Assembly: GCA_025963615.1 (NCBI GenBank)
Contig: JAOQAL010000809.1
Span: forward strand, 1 to 10,395
DNA length: 10,395 bases
Reading direction: 5' to 3'
Source of the DNA: Chitinophagaceae bacterium
GTDB lineage: Bacteria > Bacteroidota > Bacteroidia > Chitinophagales > Chitinophagaceae
The position numbers and the translations under genes are program-made. Positions 1 through 6,985 of this stretch are shown here, piece after piece (position 1 is the first letter of the stretch; each line of letters begins with the position of its first letter). Below the pieces are notes generated by a model, which was given only the letters and a program-made list of their open reading frames with translations, did not search any database and was not told the origin of the DNA.

Positions 1-382
1 ATTCAAAAAATAGGGGGTATACTTCCAATACTACGATTTTTGGATGCAAGATTTTTAAATAAGTTCTTAACATAAACTCCGTTTGAACTGGTGTTTGTGC
101 ACTAGATCCTAAATTAAAGCAGCGATATCCGTAGGCTGTGAATATTCGTGTATCAAACCCTCGACATGCATGAGAAGAACCACAAAAAAGGATATCAACA
201 TTGGAGTAGTTCTTAATGTTTTCGATTCTATTATACAAAAAATTATCGCTCTGATCATTTACAATAATCAAATTACTTCTAAATCTTGCCGGTATGTATT
301 TACCAAAGATTATTAAAAATACCCCGTAGAAGGTGATTGTGAAGCCAACAAAAAAAAATATATTTCTTATAAACTGCCGCAT
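1..382 (-). CDS. SGNH/AlgJ-DltD-like acetylation partner, 5' part only
   Basis: This is an N-terminal fragment of 127 codons; the 3' end lies beyond base 1. Translation from the ATG at 382 gives one hydrophobic helix (about residues 7-28), then a lumen-side domain. An SGNH-like block I reads FCGSSHACRGFD (GSSH at 68-71, with Ser70 the likely nucleophile before His). A block II-like stretch reads FNLGSSAQTP around residues 89-98. Family knowledge: single-pass SGNH-fold proteins next to MBOAT proteins (AlgJ/AlgX, DltD, PatB-type) take part in O-acetylation of exported polysaccharide. The ATG lies only 2 nt after the stop of the MBOAT gene, so the two are almost surely co-transcribed and translationally coupled. 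The catalytic Asp/His block that would confirm the family lies outside the window. Confidence 0.8.
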   Translation of the reverse strand, partial: MRQFIRNIFFFVGFTITFYGVFLIIFGKYIPARFRSNLIIVNDQSDNFLYNRIENIKNYSNVDILFCGSSHACRGFDTRIFTAYGYRCFNLGSSAQTPVQTEFMLRTYLKILHPKIVVLEVYPLFFE

Positions 383-384
383 AG

Positions 385-1830
385 TTAAAATTGAAAATAG
401 ATAAATGGCGTCTCCTGTGTTGGCATATACATACCTATATAAAAAATTATAAACGAGTAAAAACCCCATCTTATGACCTTGGGCCACGAAATTCCGAGAG
501 AAGCTATAGCATACTTTTCCGTTCTTCCTAACCATTCTATGGTAAAGAAAATAAAAAAATGAACCAGCAATAAACGTGTGTTTTCTATTTGAGGTACCGC
601 AAACGCACTTCTGGATATAATCCTAGATATATACATAAAAGCAGCTCCTAGGTTTTCCGAGCGAAAAAATATCCAGGCGAAGGTAGTAAGCATGAATGTC
701 AGGAGTATTTGCGAAATCTCGTTTAAGCTTGGTAATGACTTATCACTAGCTACGTTGTTCATGTGTACCCTGTTCTTTTTTAATAATAACAGCGGTATAA
801 AATAAATAGCATTTAACGCGCCCCAAGCCAAAAAAGTCCAATTTGCACCATGCCAGAAACCACTTAAAAGGAAAATGATAAACACATTCCTTATTTTTTT
901 TGCGGTGCTTACCCTGCTTCCGCCCAGTGGTATATATACATAGTCGGTAAACCAACTGGTTAACGAGATGTGCCACCTTCGCCAGAACTCGGCGATGTCT
1001 CTTGAAAAATAAGGAAACGAAAAATTTTGAAGCAATTCTATGCCAAAGAGTCTTGCAGTTCCAAGCGCGATATCCGAATAACCAGAGAAGTCGGCGTATA
1101 TCTGTATACTGAAAAATACCGCCCCCAAAATGTGCGTGCTCCCATTATATCCGTTCGAATTCTTAAAAATAATATTTGTATAGAGTGCACAGTTATCAGC
1201 GATAATTAATTTTTTAAAAAAGCCCCATAGAATCTGTTTGAGGCCATCAGCTGCTTGTAAGTAATTGAATTGTCTTGGCTTTTTGAACTGTGGCAAGAGA
1301 TGGTTTGCGCGTTCTATTGGGCCAGCAATTAACAAAGGAAAAAAACTGACGAACAAACCGTATTCAATTAAATTACCTTCCGGCTTGATCTTTCCTTTGT
1401 ACACATCGATGATATATGATAAGCCATGAAAGGTGTAAAAAGATATACCAAGCGGCAAAACCAACCTCAATGTCCAAAAGCTAGTGTGGATACCCAAATG
1501 CGAAATCCCTTCCGTAAATGAGTTCACAAAAAAGTTGAAATATTTGAATATCGCTAGAAAGCCGAGATTCACGGATAAGCTAAGCCAAAGTAAAAGTTTT
1601 TTGGTGGCTTGTTGAGGTGAAAGGAATATCTTCATCCCTAAAAAATAATCGAGTAGTGTCGAAAAAATGAGCAGGAACAAAAAGCGGATATCCCAACTTC
1701 CATAAAAATAAAAACTAGCAATAAGTAATAGTATATTTTGGATCTTTTTATTGTTCCTAATCGCTAACGTCCAATGCAGAATGAAAATAGTAGGCAGAAA
1801 TATGGCAAAATTTAAAGAATTAAATAACAT
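385..1830 (-). CDS. MBOAT-family membrane O-acyltransferase (AlgI/DltB-like)
   Basis: The product is 481 aa, with hydrophobic helices spread over the whole length, the usual size for AlgI-type MBOAT proteins. Clear family motifs are: the central block QIYADFSGYSDIALGTARLFG (about 243-263), EFWRRWHISLTSWF (281-294, His287), YIPLGG (299-304), and LLSGFWHGANWTF (321-333), whose His327 is the expected conserved catalytic His. MBOAT proteins of this type move acetyl groups across the inner membrane to a periplasmic acceptor glycan. The gene sits directly upstream of an SGNH partner and about 410 nt downstream of an exported beta-helix protein, which suggests exopolysaccharide or capsule O-acetylation. 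The substrate cannot be read from sequence. The start ATG at 1830 gives a standard hydrophobic N-terminus (MLFNSLNFAIFLP). Family call is firm; role in a named polymer is inference. Confidence 0.93.
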   Translation of the reverse strand: MLFNSLNFAIFLPTIFILHWTLAIRNNKKIQNILLLIASFYFYGSWDIRFLFLLIFSTLLDYFLGMKIFLSPQQATKKLLLWLSLSVNLGFLAIFKYFNFFVNSFTEGISHLGIHTSFWTLRLVLPLGISFYTFHGLSYIIDVYKGKIKPEGNLIEYGLFVSFFPLLIAGPIERANHLLPQFKKPRQFNYLQAADGLKQILWGFFKKLIIADNCALYTNIIFKNSNGYNGSTHILGAVFFSIQIYADFSGYSDIALGTARLFGIELLQNFSFPYFSRDIAEFWRRWHISLTSWFTDYVYIPLGGSRVSTAKKIRNVFIIFLLSGFWHGANWTFLAWGALNAIYFIPLLLLKKNRVHMNNVASDKSLPSLNEISQILLTFMLTTFAWIFFRSENLGAAFMYISRIISRSAFAVPQIENTRLLLVHFFIFFTIEWLGRTEKYAIASLGISWPKVIRWGFYSFIIFYIGMYMPTQETPFIYFQF

Positions 1831-1870
1831 TTCACAAAAGATTCAATCAATACAAGAATACCCGGCAAAT

Positions 1871-1885
1871 TAACAATAATTGTTA
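1871..1885. promoter_or_regulatory. 15-bp perfect palindrome upstream of MBOAT gene
   Basis: TAACAAT-A-ATTGTTA is a perfect 7+1+7 palindrome about 40 nt upstream of the MBOAT start. Position and symmetry fit a dimeric regulator site, but AT-rich palindromes arise by chance in such DNA. No cognate regulator is in the window. Confidence 0.25.
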
Positions 1886-2130
1886 TACACCAGCGTTTTT
1901 CCTTAGTCTAGTTAAGTAAGATTGAGCACAGTATAAACTAACGTATCTGAAATACTACCGCTTCATTATGGTTATCAGCCTTTTATAAGCAAAAAAACGC
2001 TAAATATGGTAGTGGATTAGACCGATTAAAAAATATCGTTAGACAATCCAAATATTGGATGATTATTGATTTAACCATTAAACTGCGAAACAAATTAGGG
2101 TAATTATTCTAGTTATCAACGTACGCACAC

Positions 2131-2215
2131 CACCTGGACTGATTGACCACCGGCGGAAAATAGAATTGATTGATACTGGAATAAGTGGCCGAATAAAGCC
2201 GGTCGGCCATTCCAA
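2131..2215. mobile_element. Possible decayed IS21-type end
   Basis: This GC-richer block carries TTGACCACC (2143-2151), then spaced GGAA/TGGCC/CCGGTCGG words. The same TTGACCACC word is repeated at the right edge of the window (10287 onward), where it looks like an IS21-family terminus. IS21 ends usually carry several copies of such a repeat. No transposase remains nearby, so this would be a relic only. The inverted repeat inside it could instead be an mRNA 3' hairpin of the beta-helix gene, although no T-run follows it. Confidence 0.3.
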
Positions 2216-2241
2216 GACACCATCGCTTTAAGTACAGGAGT

Positions 2242-4038
2242 TTAATATGTTAACACTTCTTTCAATCCACTATGAATTAAATGGCCATTTAGTTCGCCTG
2301 ATGATTGAAAGTTATTATTGATAATTTGGGTTTCTACAGGAGCAGAAATTTTATAATACCCTTTAAGCGTATTATTCCTAAAAATTGAGTGGTTGAGTGA
2401 ACCAATGGAAAATATGGCGTTAGAGGAATCCCGGACATTATCTGCAATTAATATATTATTCGATAATTTACTATTAAGAATATACTCCCCCTCGATTTTT
2501 AATAGTTTATAACCTGCAATGTTCGCTTTCGCATGAATCTGATTATTCGAAAAAGTAAGGTTAATTAGCTGTTTTAAATGCACACCCAATGTGCTTTTTG
2601 AATTAGTTGATATCTTATTTCCCACTATTTTTATATTTTGAATAGCTACACCGCCAACGGACCCTTGTATATCCATTCCAGCATTGGAACAGTTTTTAAT
2701 AACATTATTGAAGACATTTATATCTTGGAACGATGTATTTCGCACCGCTCCACCTGCAATTATACCGATTCCCACAGATGGGTTACTAATTGTTTCGCCT
2801 TTAATTGTCACTCCTTCTACGCCGTAAGTCGGCTCGCCCGACCAAATTGAAATTTGAACGGCAGTACGACAACGAATATAGAAGTTGCCGGAGCTGTATA
2901 TATTCCTGCTGCCACAATGGTTTTCGGGACTATTGCGGATATTTAGCGCTTGTCCCTTTCCGAAATTACTCCAATGATTTCCAATGATACGAACGTTTAC
3001 GCCTGAGTGGATACTGACTGCGTCATACGCTCGAGAAGAAATGGAGGAACCAATGGCTTTATTGCCTTGAATAAGTATATCTTCGCCATCTGCTGTAACG
3101 AATGAACCAGGTGTTTCCATTGCCGTATTGTTTATTATCGTTACGTTCTTCACTTGCCTATACAAACTCCCCATATTTGATCTTTGTAAAATATAAATTG
3201 ACGAGCCCATATGGTTGAATTTGCAATTTTCAATTACCACGTTCTGAACAGAAGGATGGGTTACCGCCACCACACTTTGGTCTACAGATAGTTTAATTCC
3301 CATAATTGTATTACCTGTAGTTGCGTTTAAATACAATCGTTTAAATATAAGCCCTGTTACAGGTAAATCAACTGCTTGGACTCCAAACATCCCCAGATAA
3401 GTAATACGGGGTAAGATACCAACCTGTCTAAATTCCGCGCCAGGTTGAAACTCTATTGTGGTATTGGACTTAAGGTTAAAAACGTTTTGATAGCTGGCCG
3501 TTAATTCGGAAAAATCGATAGCATAAAAAGAGCTAGATTTTGGTACAAATATTTTACCACCATTGGTAAAAGCTTTTTGAATTGCTACGTTGTCTATTGT
3601 TATGCCATCCCCTTTGGCCCCGTACCATTTAATATTAATAGCACCTGTAAATTGTCTAACCCAACAACCCGAACCCTTTCCTGCAGCTGGAAAAGAAAGA
3701 CCATAGTCAGGCGTTGCACTTTCAGTATATAAAAATATCCCTCCCCGGTTTACATCATTAATTATCAACCTATTGGCTAGGCCTGAATATTCTTGCAGCT
3801 GCGATATCGAACTAAGAGTAATCCCGTTATTGTCAATATACAGGTTCGGCATTTTAATGAGATTTCCTTTGAGTTGCACGTGCGGTATAATTTTACTTAC
3901 TAATTTATTAGATTCGGCTATTCCGTGCCACAATTCATCTTTCTCGTTACTACTAAATTGTTGAGTTAATGGGAATGTGTTCAATAGTAAAATCATTGTT
4001 AAACCGCTAAAAAATAGCATAAGTCGATACGTTGTCAT
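2242..4038 (-). CDS. Exported right-handed beta-helix protein, pectate-lyase-3 type
   Basis: The product is 598 aa. The N-terminus is basic-hydrophobic (residues 1-20, ending near TFPLTQQF) and looks like a signal peptide or membrane anchor; a second ATG seven codons in would serve equally well as a start. Residues about 90-135 (GGIFLYTESATPDYG, then GCWVRQF) lead into NIKWYGAKGDGITIDN (135-150), the signature opening of pectate_lyase_3/GH28-like beta-helix domains and of phage-tailspike-like depolymerases. From about 210 to 580 there are repeated short beta-strand rungs rich in Asn ladders (VVIENCKF, VTIINNTA, IKIVGNKIS, LTFSNNQIH). Such proteins bind, cut or epimerise polysaccharide in the periplasm or outside the cell. 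Its position next to the MBOAT/SGNH pair suggests action on the same polymer. The catalytic residues are not recognisable to me, so lyase, hydrolase, epimerase and pure binding roles all stay open. Confidence 0.85.
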   Translation of the reverse strand: MTTYRLMLFFSGLTMILLLNTFPLTQQFSSNEKDELWHGIAESNKLVSKIIPHVQLKGNLIKMPNLYIDNNGITLSSISQLQEYSGLANRLIINDVNRGGIFLYTESATPDYGLSFPAAGKGSGCWVRQFTGAINIKWYGAKGDGITIDNVAIQKAFTNGGKIFVPKSSSFYAIDFSELTASYQNVFNLKSNTTIEFQPGAEFRQVGILPRITYLGMFGVQAVDLPVTGLIFKRLYLNATTGNTIMGIKLSVDQSVVAVTHPSVQNVVIENCKFNHMGSSIYILQRSNMGSLYRQVKNVTIINNTAMETPGSFVTADGEDILIQGNKAIGSSISSRAYDAVSIHSGVNVRIIGNHWSNFGKGQALNIRNSPENHCGSRNIYSSGNFYIRCRTAVQISIWSGEPTYGVEGVTIKGETISNPSVGIGIIAGGAVRNTSFQDINVFNNVIKNCSNAGMDIQGSVGGVAIQNIKIVGNKISTNSKSTLGVHLKQLINLTFSNNQIHAKANIAGYKLLKIEGEYILNSKLSNNILIADNVRDSSNAIFSIGSLNHSIFRNNTLKGYYKISAPVETQIINNNFQSSGELNGHLIHSGLKEVLTY

Positions 4039-4712
4039 AATTTTTAATAACTAAAAATAGTTGGTACTCCCCAACCTCAAAAAAATCAACCCGTCACCAG
4101 AAGAAATCCCATTGTACTATAATAATTGTGTTTGCGATTTAACTTAAGCTGGTTTGTTTACATAGACAAATAGCAAGTGGTCAGAATAACAATGGTTAAT
4201 TAACGATTTTGTTTCGATTATAAAGATTCAAATTATTTTAGCCGCATCAATAAGTGTAACTGCCACTGCACCTACTTTCGCTCATTTATAAGAGATCATC
4301 TGCTACTAATACTTCAGAAGATATCTCATATAGTTCAGATGCTATATACCATTGTTGTGGCATCAGGTCGCGATTTGTTAAAAACGTTGGTCTCATTCCG
4401 ACAATGTTGTTGGAGGTGGAAATAAAATAGGCTAACCAGAGTTAAAGAATTTTTGATCTTGCATTTTCATTCTTCATTCCCATATTTATCCTTAATTGAA
4501 TTTTCCAGAGTGGCAATATTAATCACTTGAAATCCAACGGGTCGATGTTATTCAAGCAATTGCGATTAAGGTATAATAAAAGTGCCTGGCTATGCCAGGC
4601 ACTTCATCTATCAGCGGGGATAAGGGAGCCGATTAGAACACCTTTCTGCGATATTAGCAACAATAAGGGAGGTAATGAATGGCAAGCCCTGAATTTATAA
4701 GGGCTATTTGAA
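4039..4712. other. 674-bp gene-free stretch
   Basis: AT-rich, with no open frame of note on either strand. Near the beta-helix start there are two small tandem hairpins (AACTA/TAGTT at about 4050-4063 and GTTGG/CCAAC at about 4062-4077), which lie in its 5' leader. At the other end are the S41 terminator hairpin (4580-4604) and a weaker hairpin AGCCCT/AGGGCT (4685-4705) directly after the S41 stop. I see no RNA gene. Base composition changes from AT-rich to more balanced around 4600-4700. Confidence 0.6.
4571..4604 (-). terminator. Rho-independent terminator behind the S41 gene
   Basis: A perfect 11-bp stem, AAGTGCCTGGC (4580-4590) and GCCAGGCACTT (4594-4604), closes on a 3-nt loop. On the minus strand it is followed by TTTTATTATAC. 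It lies about 110 nt past the S41 stop. The plus-strand side has no T-run, so it acts mainly for leftward transcription. Confidence 0.8.
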
Positions 4713-6308
4713 TTATTTTGTTGAAGCCTTTTCGGCCTCGGCAATAGCGCGTTCCAGGATCTCGTCGCGGCCTTCGGTAATTCCTTTTATGGTAGGCTCA
4801 ACCACAATATCGGGAATGATGCCGTTGATATGCTCTTTGCTGCCATCATGATTTGTCACCAACTGGCCCGAATAAAACCTATTGTTCATTGCCGGCAATC
4901 TGAACTCAGCTATGCCGCCATTTGCGCCCGCAGTGGGTCGACCAATAATGGTAGCCAGTTTAAAATCCTTGAAATAGCCGGAATAGCTCTCGGCAGCGCT
5001 TTGCGTGCTGGCATCGATCAGGTGATAAATACGCGTGCCGATGTGGAGCAGCCCGTCTGAGTTTCCAATCCATAGGATGGTAGATAACCTGCTGATGATC
5101 CGGATAAATATATTGCGGCCCATACAGCCAGTGGCTGTCTTGTCATGTTTGAGCAATTGACAAATCAGCGATTCCATGGATGCTTTGGGATAGCCGCGCA
5201 TATCCATGATAACGGCTTTGGCCTGCAGGAGTTGCGGCAGTTGCCGCCTTATTTCGGCCAGTACAGAGTCACCCGAAAGATCATAGTAATAAATACCATC
5301 TTTCAGCAAACCGTTATGCACTGGGTTTAAAGAGAAATTGCCCGGCCGGAAGAAAGCGGGCGGGCTGCCGCGGTTTACACTTAAGCTGACTATTTTGTCC
5401 TGGTGATGGAGCGTTAAGCTTACCGGCTTTGCCTTTGGGCCAGTCAAAAGATAGGTCAGCGCATCGCGTTCCTTGCACTGCGGCGAGCCCGACATATATT
5501 GCATTTTCTGTTTCAGCACGAGAATCGCTTCTTGTCCGTCAACGGCGTCGATCACATCTCTGGCGCTGATGCTGCTATTCAGGGCGCTGTCCAACACAAA
5601 TCTGATTACCATTTTTCCTTTAGCTCTAGCAAGAATAAGAGGTGCTGATGCCTCATTGATGCCATTCGAATTATAAAACATGTGTCCGTCATTCAGCGTA
5701 GTGCACATAAGTTTGGTGGTATAAAAAAAGTCGTTGGCATTTTTGTCGGTGTAAGTCTTAATCAGAGCATCGTGAAACAACTGTTGCGGCGTTTTGGAAG
5801 CGTCGCTCCAGTAAGGAAAGAAGTGCTGAAACACATTCCAGGCAATTGCCACATCGCTTAAACGGGTATCCGGCGATGTTATATCGGTCTTGGCTCGGGC
5901 TATATGCTGCTTGAGTTCGTTCAGCCTTGCCTGTTCTGCGGTTTTAAGGTAGGTATAATATAAATCGCCATAAAGCGCCAACGGCACCATACAAGTGATG
6001 CCTTTAACCAAGGCTGTCCGCACGCACGCGCCAATAGCTGCTTGTGTGGCAAATAAAGGCTTGTCTGTAATATGCAGGTCATTAAAACTTAAAGCATAAT
6101 ATTTGGTGCCGGGTTTGTAAAACAACCAGTCACCACCCTGCCTTGGCAGCGATACCTCGGTTTTTTGGCCGTGGTTATAGATGTACAAATGCATATCGGT
6201 ATCAAGGCGCTTGCCATTATAATTAAGCCCGATAGATAATGTTTTAGGGTGGCTCCTTGATAAAGCAATGGGAGCCGTTACGTTCAAAATAGTAAAGCAG
6301 GTACCCAA
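4713..6308 (-). CDS. S41-family peptidase, probably 5'-truncated
   Basis: The frame encodes 531 aa. The S41 features are an N-terminal helical cap domain (DVAIAWNVFQHFFPYW, about 152-167; LNDGHMFYN, 205-213) and then the peptidase core. AVIMDMRGYP (365-374) is a core strand. IDASTQSAAES (431-441) carries the likely nucleophile Ser437. GRPTAGANGG (456-465) is the following loop, and the C-terminal strand reads NGIIPDIVV (495-503). The Lys of CtpA-type enzymes is not at the expected place (Ala462 instead), as in tricorn-like S41 subgroups. Oddity: the frame opens at TTG (6306-6308) two codons after an in-frame TAG, with no ATG before the S41-like sequence and no signal peptide. Homologues are normally exported with an extra N-terminal domain, of which only the end (residues 10-80) seems to be left. 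Either TTG starts a short variant or the gene is a 5'-deleted relic. The core shows no internal stops. Confidence 0.8.
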   Translation of the reverse strand: MGTCFTILNVTAPIALSRSHPKTLSIGLNYNGKRLDTDMHLYIYNHGQKTEVSLPRQGGDWLFYKPGTKYYALSFNDLHITDKPLFATQAAIGACVRTALVKGITCMVPLALYGDLYYTYLKTAEQARLNELKQHIARAKTDITSPDTRLSDVAIAWNVFQHFFPYWSDASKTPQQLFHDALIKTYTDKNANDFFYTTKLMCTTLNDGHMFYNSNGINEASAPLILARAKGKMVIRFVLDSALNSSISARDVIDAVDGQEAILVLKQKMQYMSGSPQCKERDALTYLLTGPKAKPVSLTLHHQDKIVSLSVNRGSPPAFFRPGNFSLNPVHNGLLKDGIYYYDLSGDSVLAEIRRQLPQLLQAKAVIMDMRGYPKASMESLICQLLKHDKTATGCMGRNIFIRIISRLSTILWIGNSDGLLHIGTRIYHLIDASTQSAAESYSGYFKDFKLATIIGRPTAGANGGIAEFRLPAMNNRFYSGQLVTNHDGSKEHINGIIPDIVVEPTIKGITEGRDEILERAIAEAEKASTK

Positions 6309-6416
6309 GAGCTAAAAGGAATCTTGCCAGACTGTTGGAAAATAACTCCAATGAGTGATGCAGTAATAGCGAGACCAAACGGAGTTATTTTAAATAATTT
6401 TCTTTCAACAAATCTC

Positions 6417-6424
6417 CAAAAATA
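6417..6424 (-). promoter_or_regulatory. Possible TAnnTTTG promoter box upstream of S41
   Basis: The minus strand reads TATTTTTG, an exact match to the Bacteroidota -7 consensus, about 110 nt upstream of the S41 TTG. A 13-bp palindrome TCCCTTAAAGGGA (6427-6439) lies directly upstream of it. No clear -33 TTG was found at the usual distance, so support is weak. Confidence 0.25.
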
Positions 6425-6467
6425 AATCCCTTAAAGGGACTTGCATAAAGAACTGATAGAAAATTAA

Positions 6468-6497
6468 AAAGCTCTCAGAAATTAATCTGAAAGCTTT
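6468..6497 (-). terminator. Terminator hairpin after the tRNA-like locus
   Basis: A 12-bp stem with one mismatch, AAAGCTCTCAGA (6468-6479) and TCTGAAAGCTTT (6486-6497), encloses an AATTAA loop. On the minus strand it is followed by TTAATTTTC. It lies about 50 nt past the tRNA-like 3' end and would end leftward transcription from it. The other strand also has a T-rich tail (GAAATTTTTC), so it may be bidirectional. Confidence 0.6.
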
Positions 6498-6549
6498 CAT
6501 GAAATTTTTCAATATTTCACACTATCACAACACAGTGTTAAAAATTCAG

Positions 6550-6642
6550 CGGTGAGGGAGGGATTCGAACCTCCTCCCCTATATCGTTGTAAATTAGTAT
6601 CTTATGCTAACGTCAACCAATTGAACTACACGAATAACTCAC
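6550..6642 (-). tRNA. Degenerate tRNA-like gene (possible tRNA pseudogene or att scar)
   Basis: The minus strand carries GTAGTTCAATTGGTTGAC, a D-arm-like segment, and GGAGGTTCGAATCCCTCC, a T-arm with the canonical TTCGAAT loop (6563-6569). CCTCACC and a G discriminator follow (6557-6550), without encoded CCA. The fold is poor. The T-stem pairs perfectly only with an 8-nt loop, as if one base were lost. The 7 nt before the D-arm (ATTCGTG) do not pair with CCTCACC. A 5-bp match GTGAG (6642-6638) to CTCAC does exist but leaves an 11-nt gap before the D-stem. An arm GTTAG/CTAAT holds a 9-nt loop with AAG at its centre, followed by a long variable-like stretch as in Leu/Ser tRNAs. I cannot assign an amino acid. 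A promoter box lies upstream and a terminator downstream, so it may be transcribed. tRNA 3' ends are common integration sites, which fits the neighbouring mobile cassette. Confidence 0.45.
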
Positions 6643-6672
6643 TTTTCTTCCGGGTATCTCAAATCGTTAATA

Positions 6673-6680
6673 CAAAGATA
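6673..6680 (-). promoter_or_regulatory. TAnnTTTG promoter box for the tRNA-like locus
   Basis: The minus strand reads TATCTTTG, an exact match to the Bacteroidota -7 box, about 30-40 nt before the start of the tRNA-like sequence. This is a normal spacing for tRNA genes. No good -33 TTG is seen at 19-21 nt upstream. Confidence 0.45.
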
Positions 6681-6744
6681 ATAAATTACTTACGGATTTA
6701 CGGTCAGATATTGTCAAAAAACCGAAGCAGTCTTCCACACAAAG

Positions 6745-6797
6745 CGCCCCTTGTTTTCCACCTGTTAAAAACAGATTATCCGGCAAAACAAGGGGCG
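6745..6797. repeat. 13-bp perfect inverted repeat with nested hairpin
   Basis: CGCCCCTTGTTTT (6745-6757) and AAAACAAGGGGCG (6785-6797) are exact inverted copies separated by 27 nt. Inside the spacer, CTGTT (6762-6766) and AACAG (6770-6774) form a second small hairpin. The right arm touches the T-run of the next terminator. It could be a second 3' RNA structure of the PRTRC operon, or the ends of a very small mobile relic. Confidence 0.65.
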
Positions 6798-6823
6798 AAA
6801 AAAAGGGCCCCGCAGAGCGGGGC
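6798..6823 (-). terminator. Rho-independent terminator of the PRTRC operon
   Basis: GCCCCGC (6807-6813), AGA loop and GCGGGGC (6817-6823) make a perfect 7-bp GC stem. On the minus strand it is followed by CC and seven T (6804-6798). It begins 12 nt past the stop of the last small ORF, so it closes the leftward operon. Confidence 0.88.
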
Positions 6824-6835
6824 GGCCGGGCATTT

Positions 6836-6985
6836 TTAAAGTTCGAGGACAATACTATCCTGACATTCAGCAGTTTCGGCTTCTACCTTTTTCATATCCT
6901 CGAATACTTATTTTTGACCGTGTTCGTCCGCAATAATGATGGCATGCTCCGAACCACCAAATGTTTCAATTACTATATAACTCAT
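6836..6985 (-). pseudogene. Small PRTRC-linked ORF split by an in-frame stop
   Basis: ATG at 6985 overlaps the stop of the 62-aa gene (ATGA). It encodes MSYIVIETFGGSEHAIIIAD and five more residues to Lys25, then an in-frame TAA (6910-6908). The same frame continues with VFEDMKKVEAETAECQDSIV and LEL before a second TAA (6838-6836). The continuation reads as one protein: strand-strand-acidic helix-strand, 48 residues plus the stop codon. Small proteins of about this length and pattern occur near PRTRC genes in Bacteroidota, by my recollection. The simplest reading is a recent nonsense mutation. A 25-aa product or readthrough are alternatives. It ends the operon just before the terminator. Function unknown. 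Confidence 0.6.

Larger units (their letters stand above)
1831..2241. other. Gene-free stretch between MBOAT and beta-helix genes
   Basis: No convincing coding region is present on either strand. The sequence is AT-rich at the MBOAT side. It holds a 15-bp palindrome (1871-1885), and near the beta-helix side a more GC-rich block (about 2131-2215) with IS21-end-like repeats and an inverted repeat (TGGCCGA at 2186-2192 against TCGGCCA at 2203-2209). The MBOAT promoter should lie here; TATTCTTG just upstream of its start is one mismatch from the Bacteroidota TAnnTTTG box. Confidence 0.6.

Noticed and set aside
2247..2321. Plus-strand 24-aa ORF behind an AGGAG (MLTLLSIHYELNGHLVRLMI...)
   Set aside because: It lies antisense to the 3' end of the beta-helix gene, is very short and has no context supporting expression.
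4685..4705. Hairpin AGCCCT/AGGGCT directly after the S41 stop
   Set aside because: Only 6 bp with a 9-nt loop and no T-run on the minus strand; the strong terminator lies further on at 4571-4604.
6309..6440. Hydrophobic minus frame (GIYFWRFVERKLF ... ITASLIGVIFQQSGKIPF) upstream of the S41 gene
   Set aside because: About 48 codons with no start codon, stops at both ends and a different frame from S41; it looks faintly like a membrane helix but I cannot tie it to a family or show it is the lost S41 signal peptide.
6552..6839. Plus-strand open frame starting MREGFEPPP
   Set aside because: REGFEPP is the familiar antisense translation of a tRNA T-arm; the rest runs through hairpins and a promoter and has no protein-like character.
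6667..6852. Minus-strand 61-aa open frame across the terminator and inverted repeat
   Set aside because: It reads through two strong hairpins and overlaps the small split ORF in another frame; composition is not protein-like.
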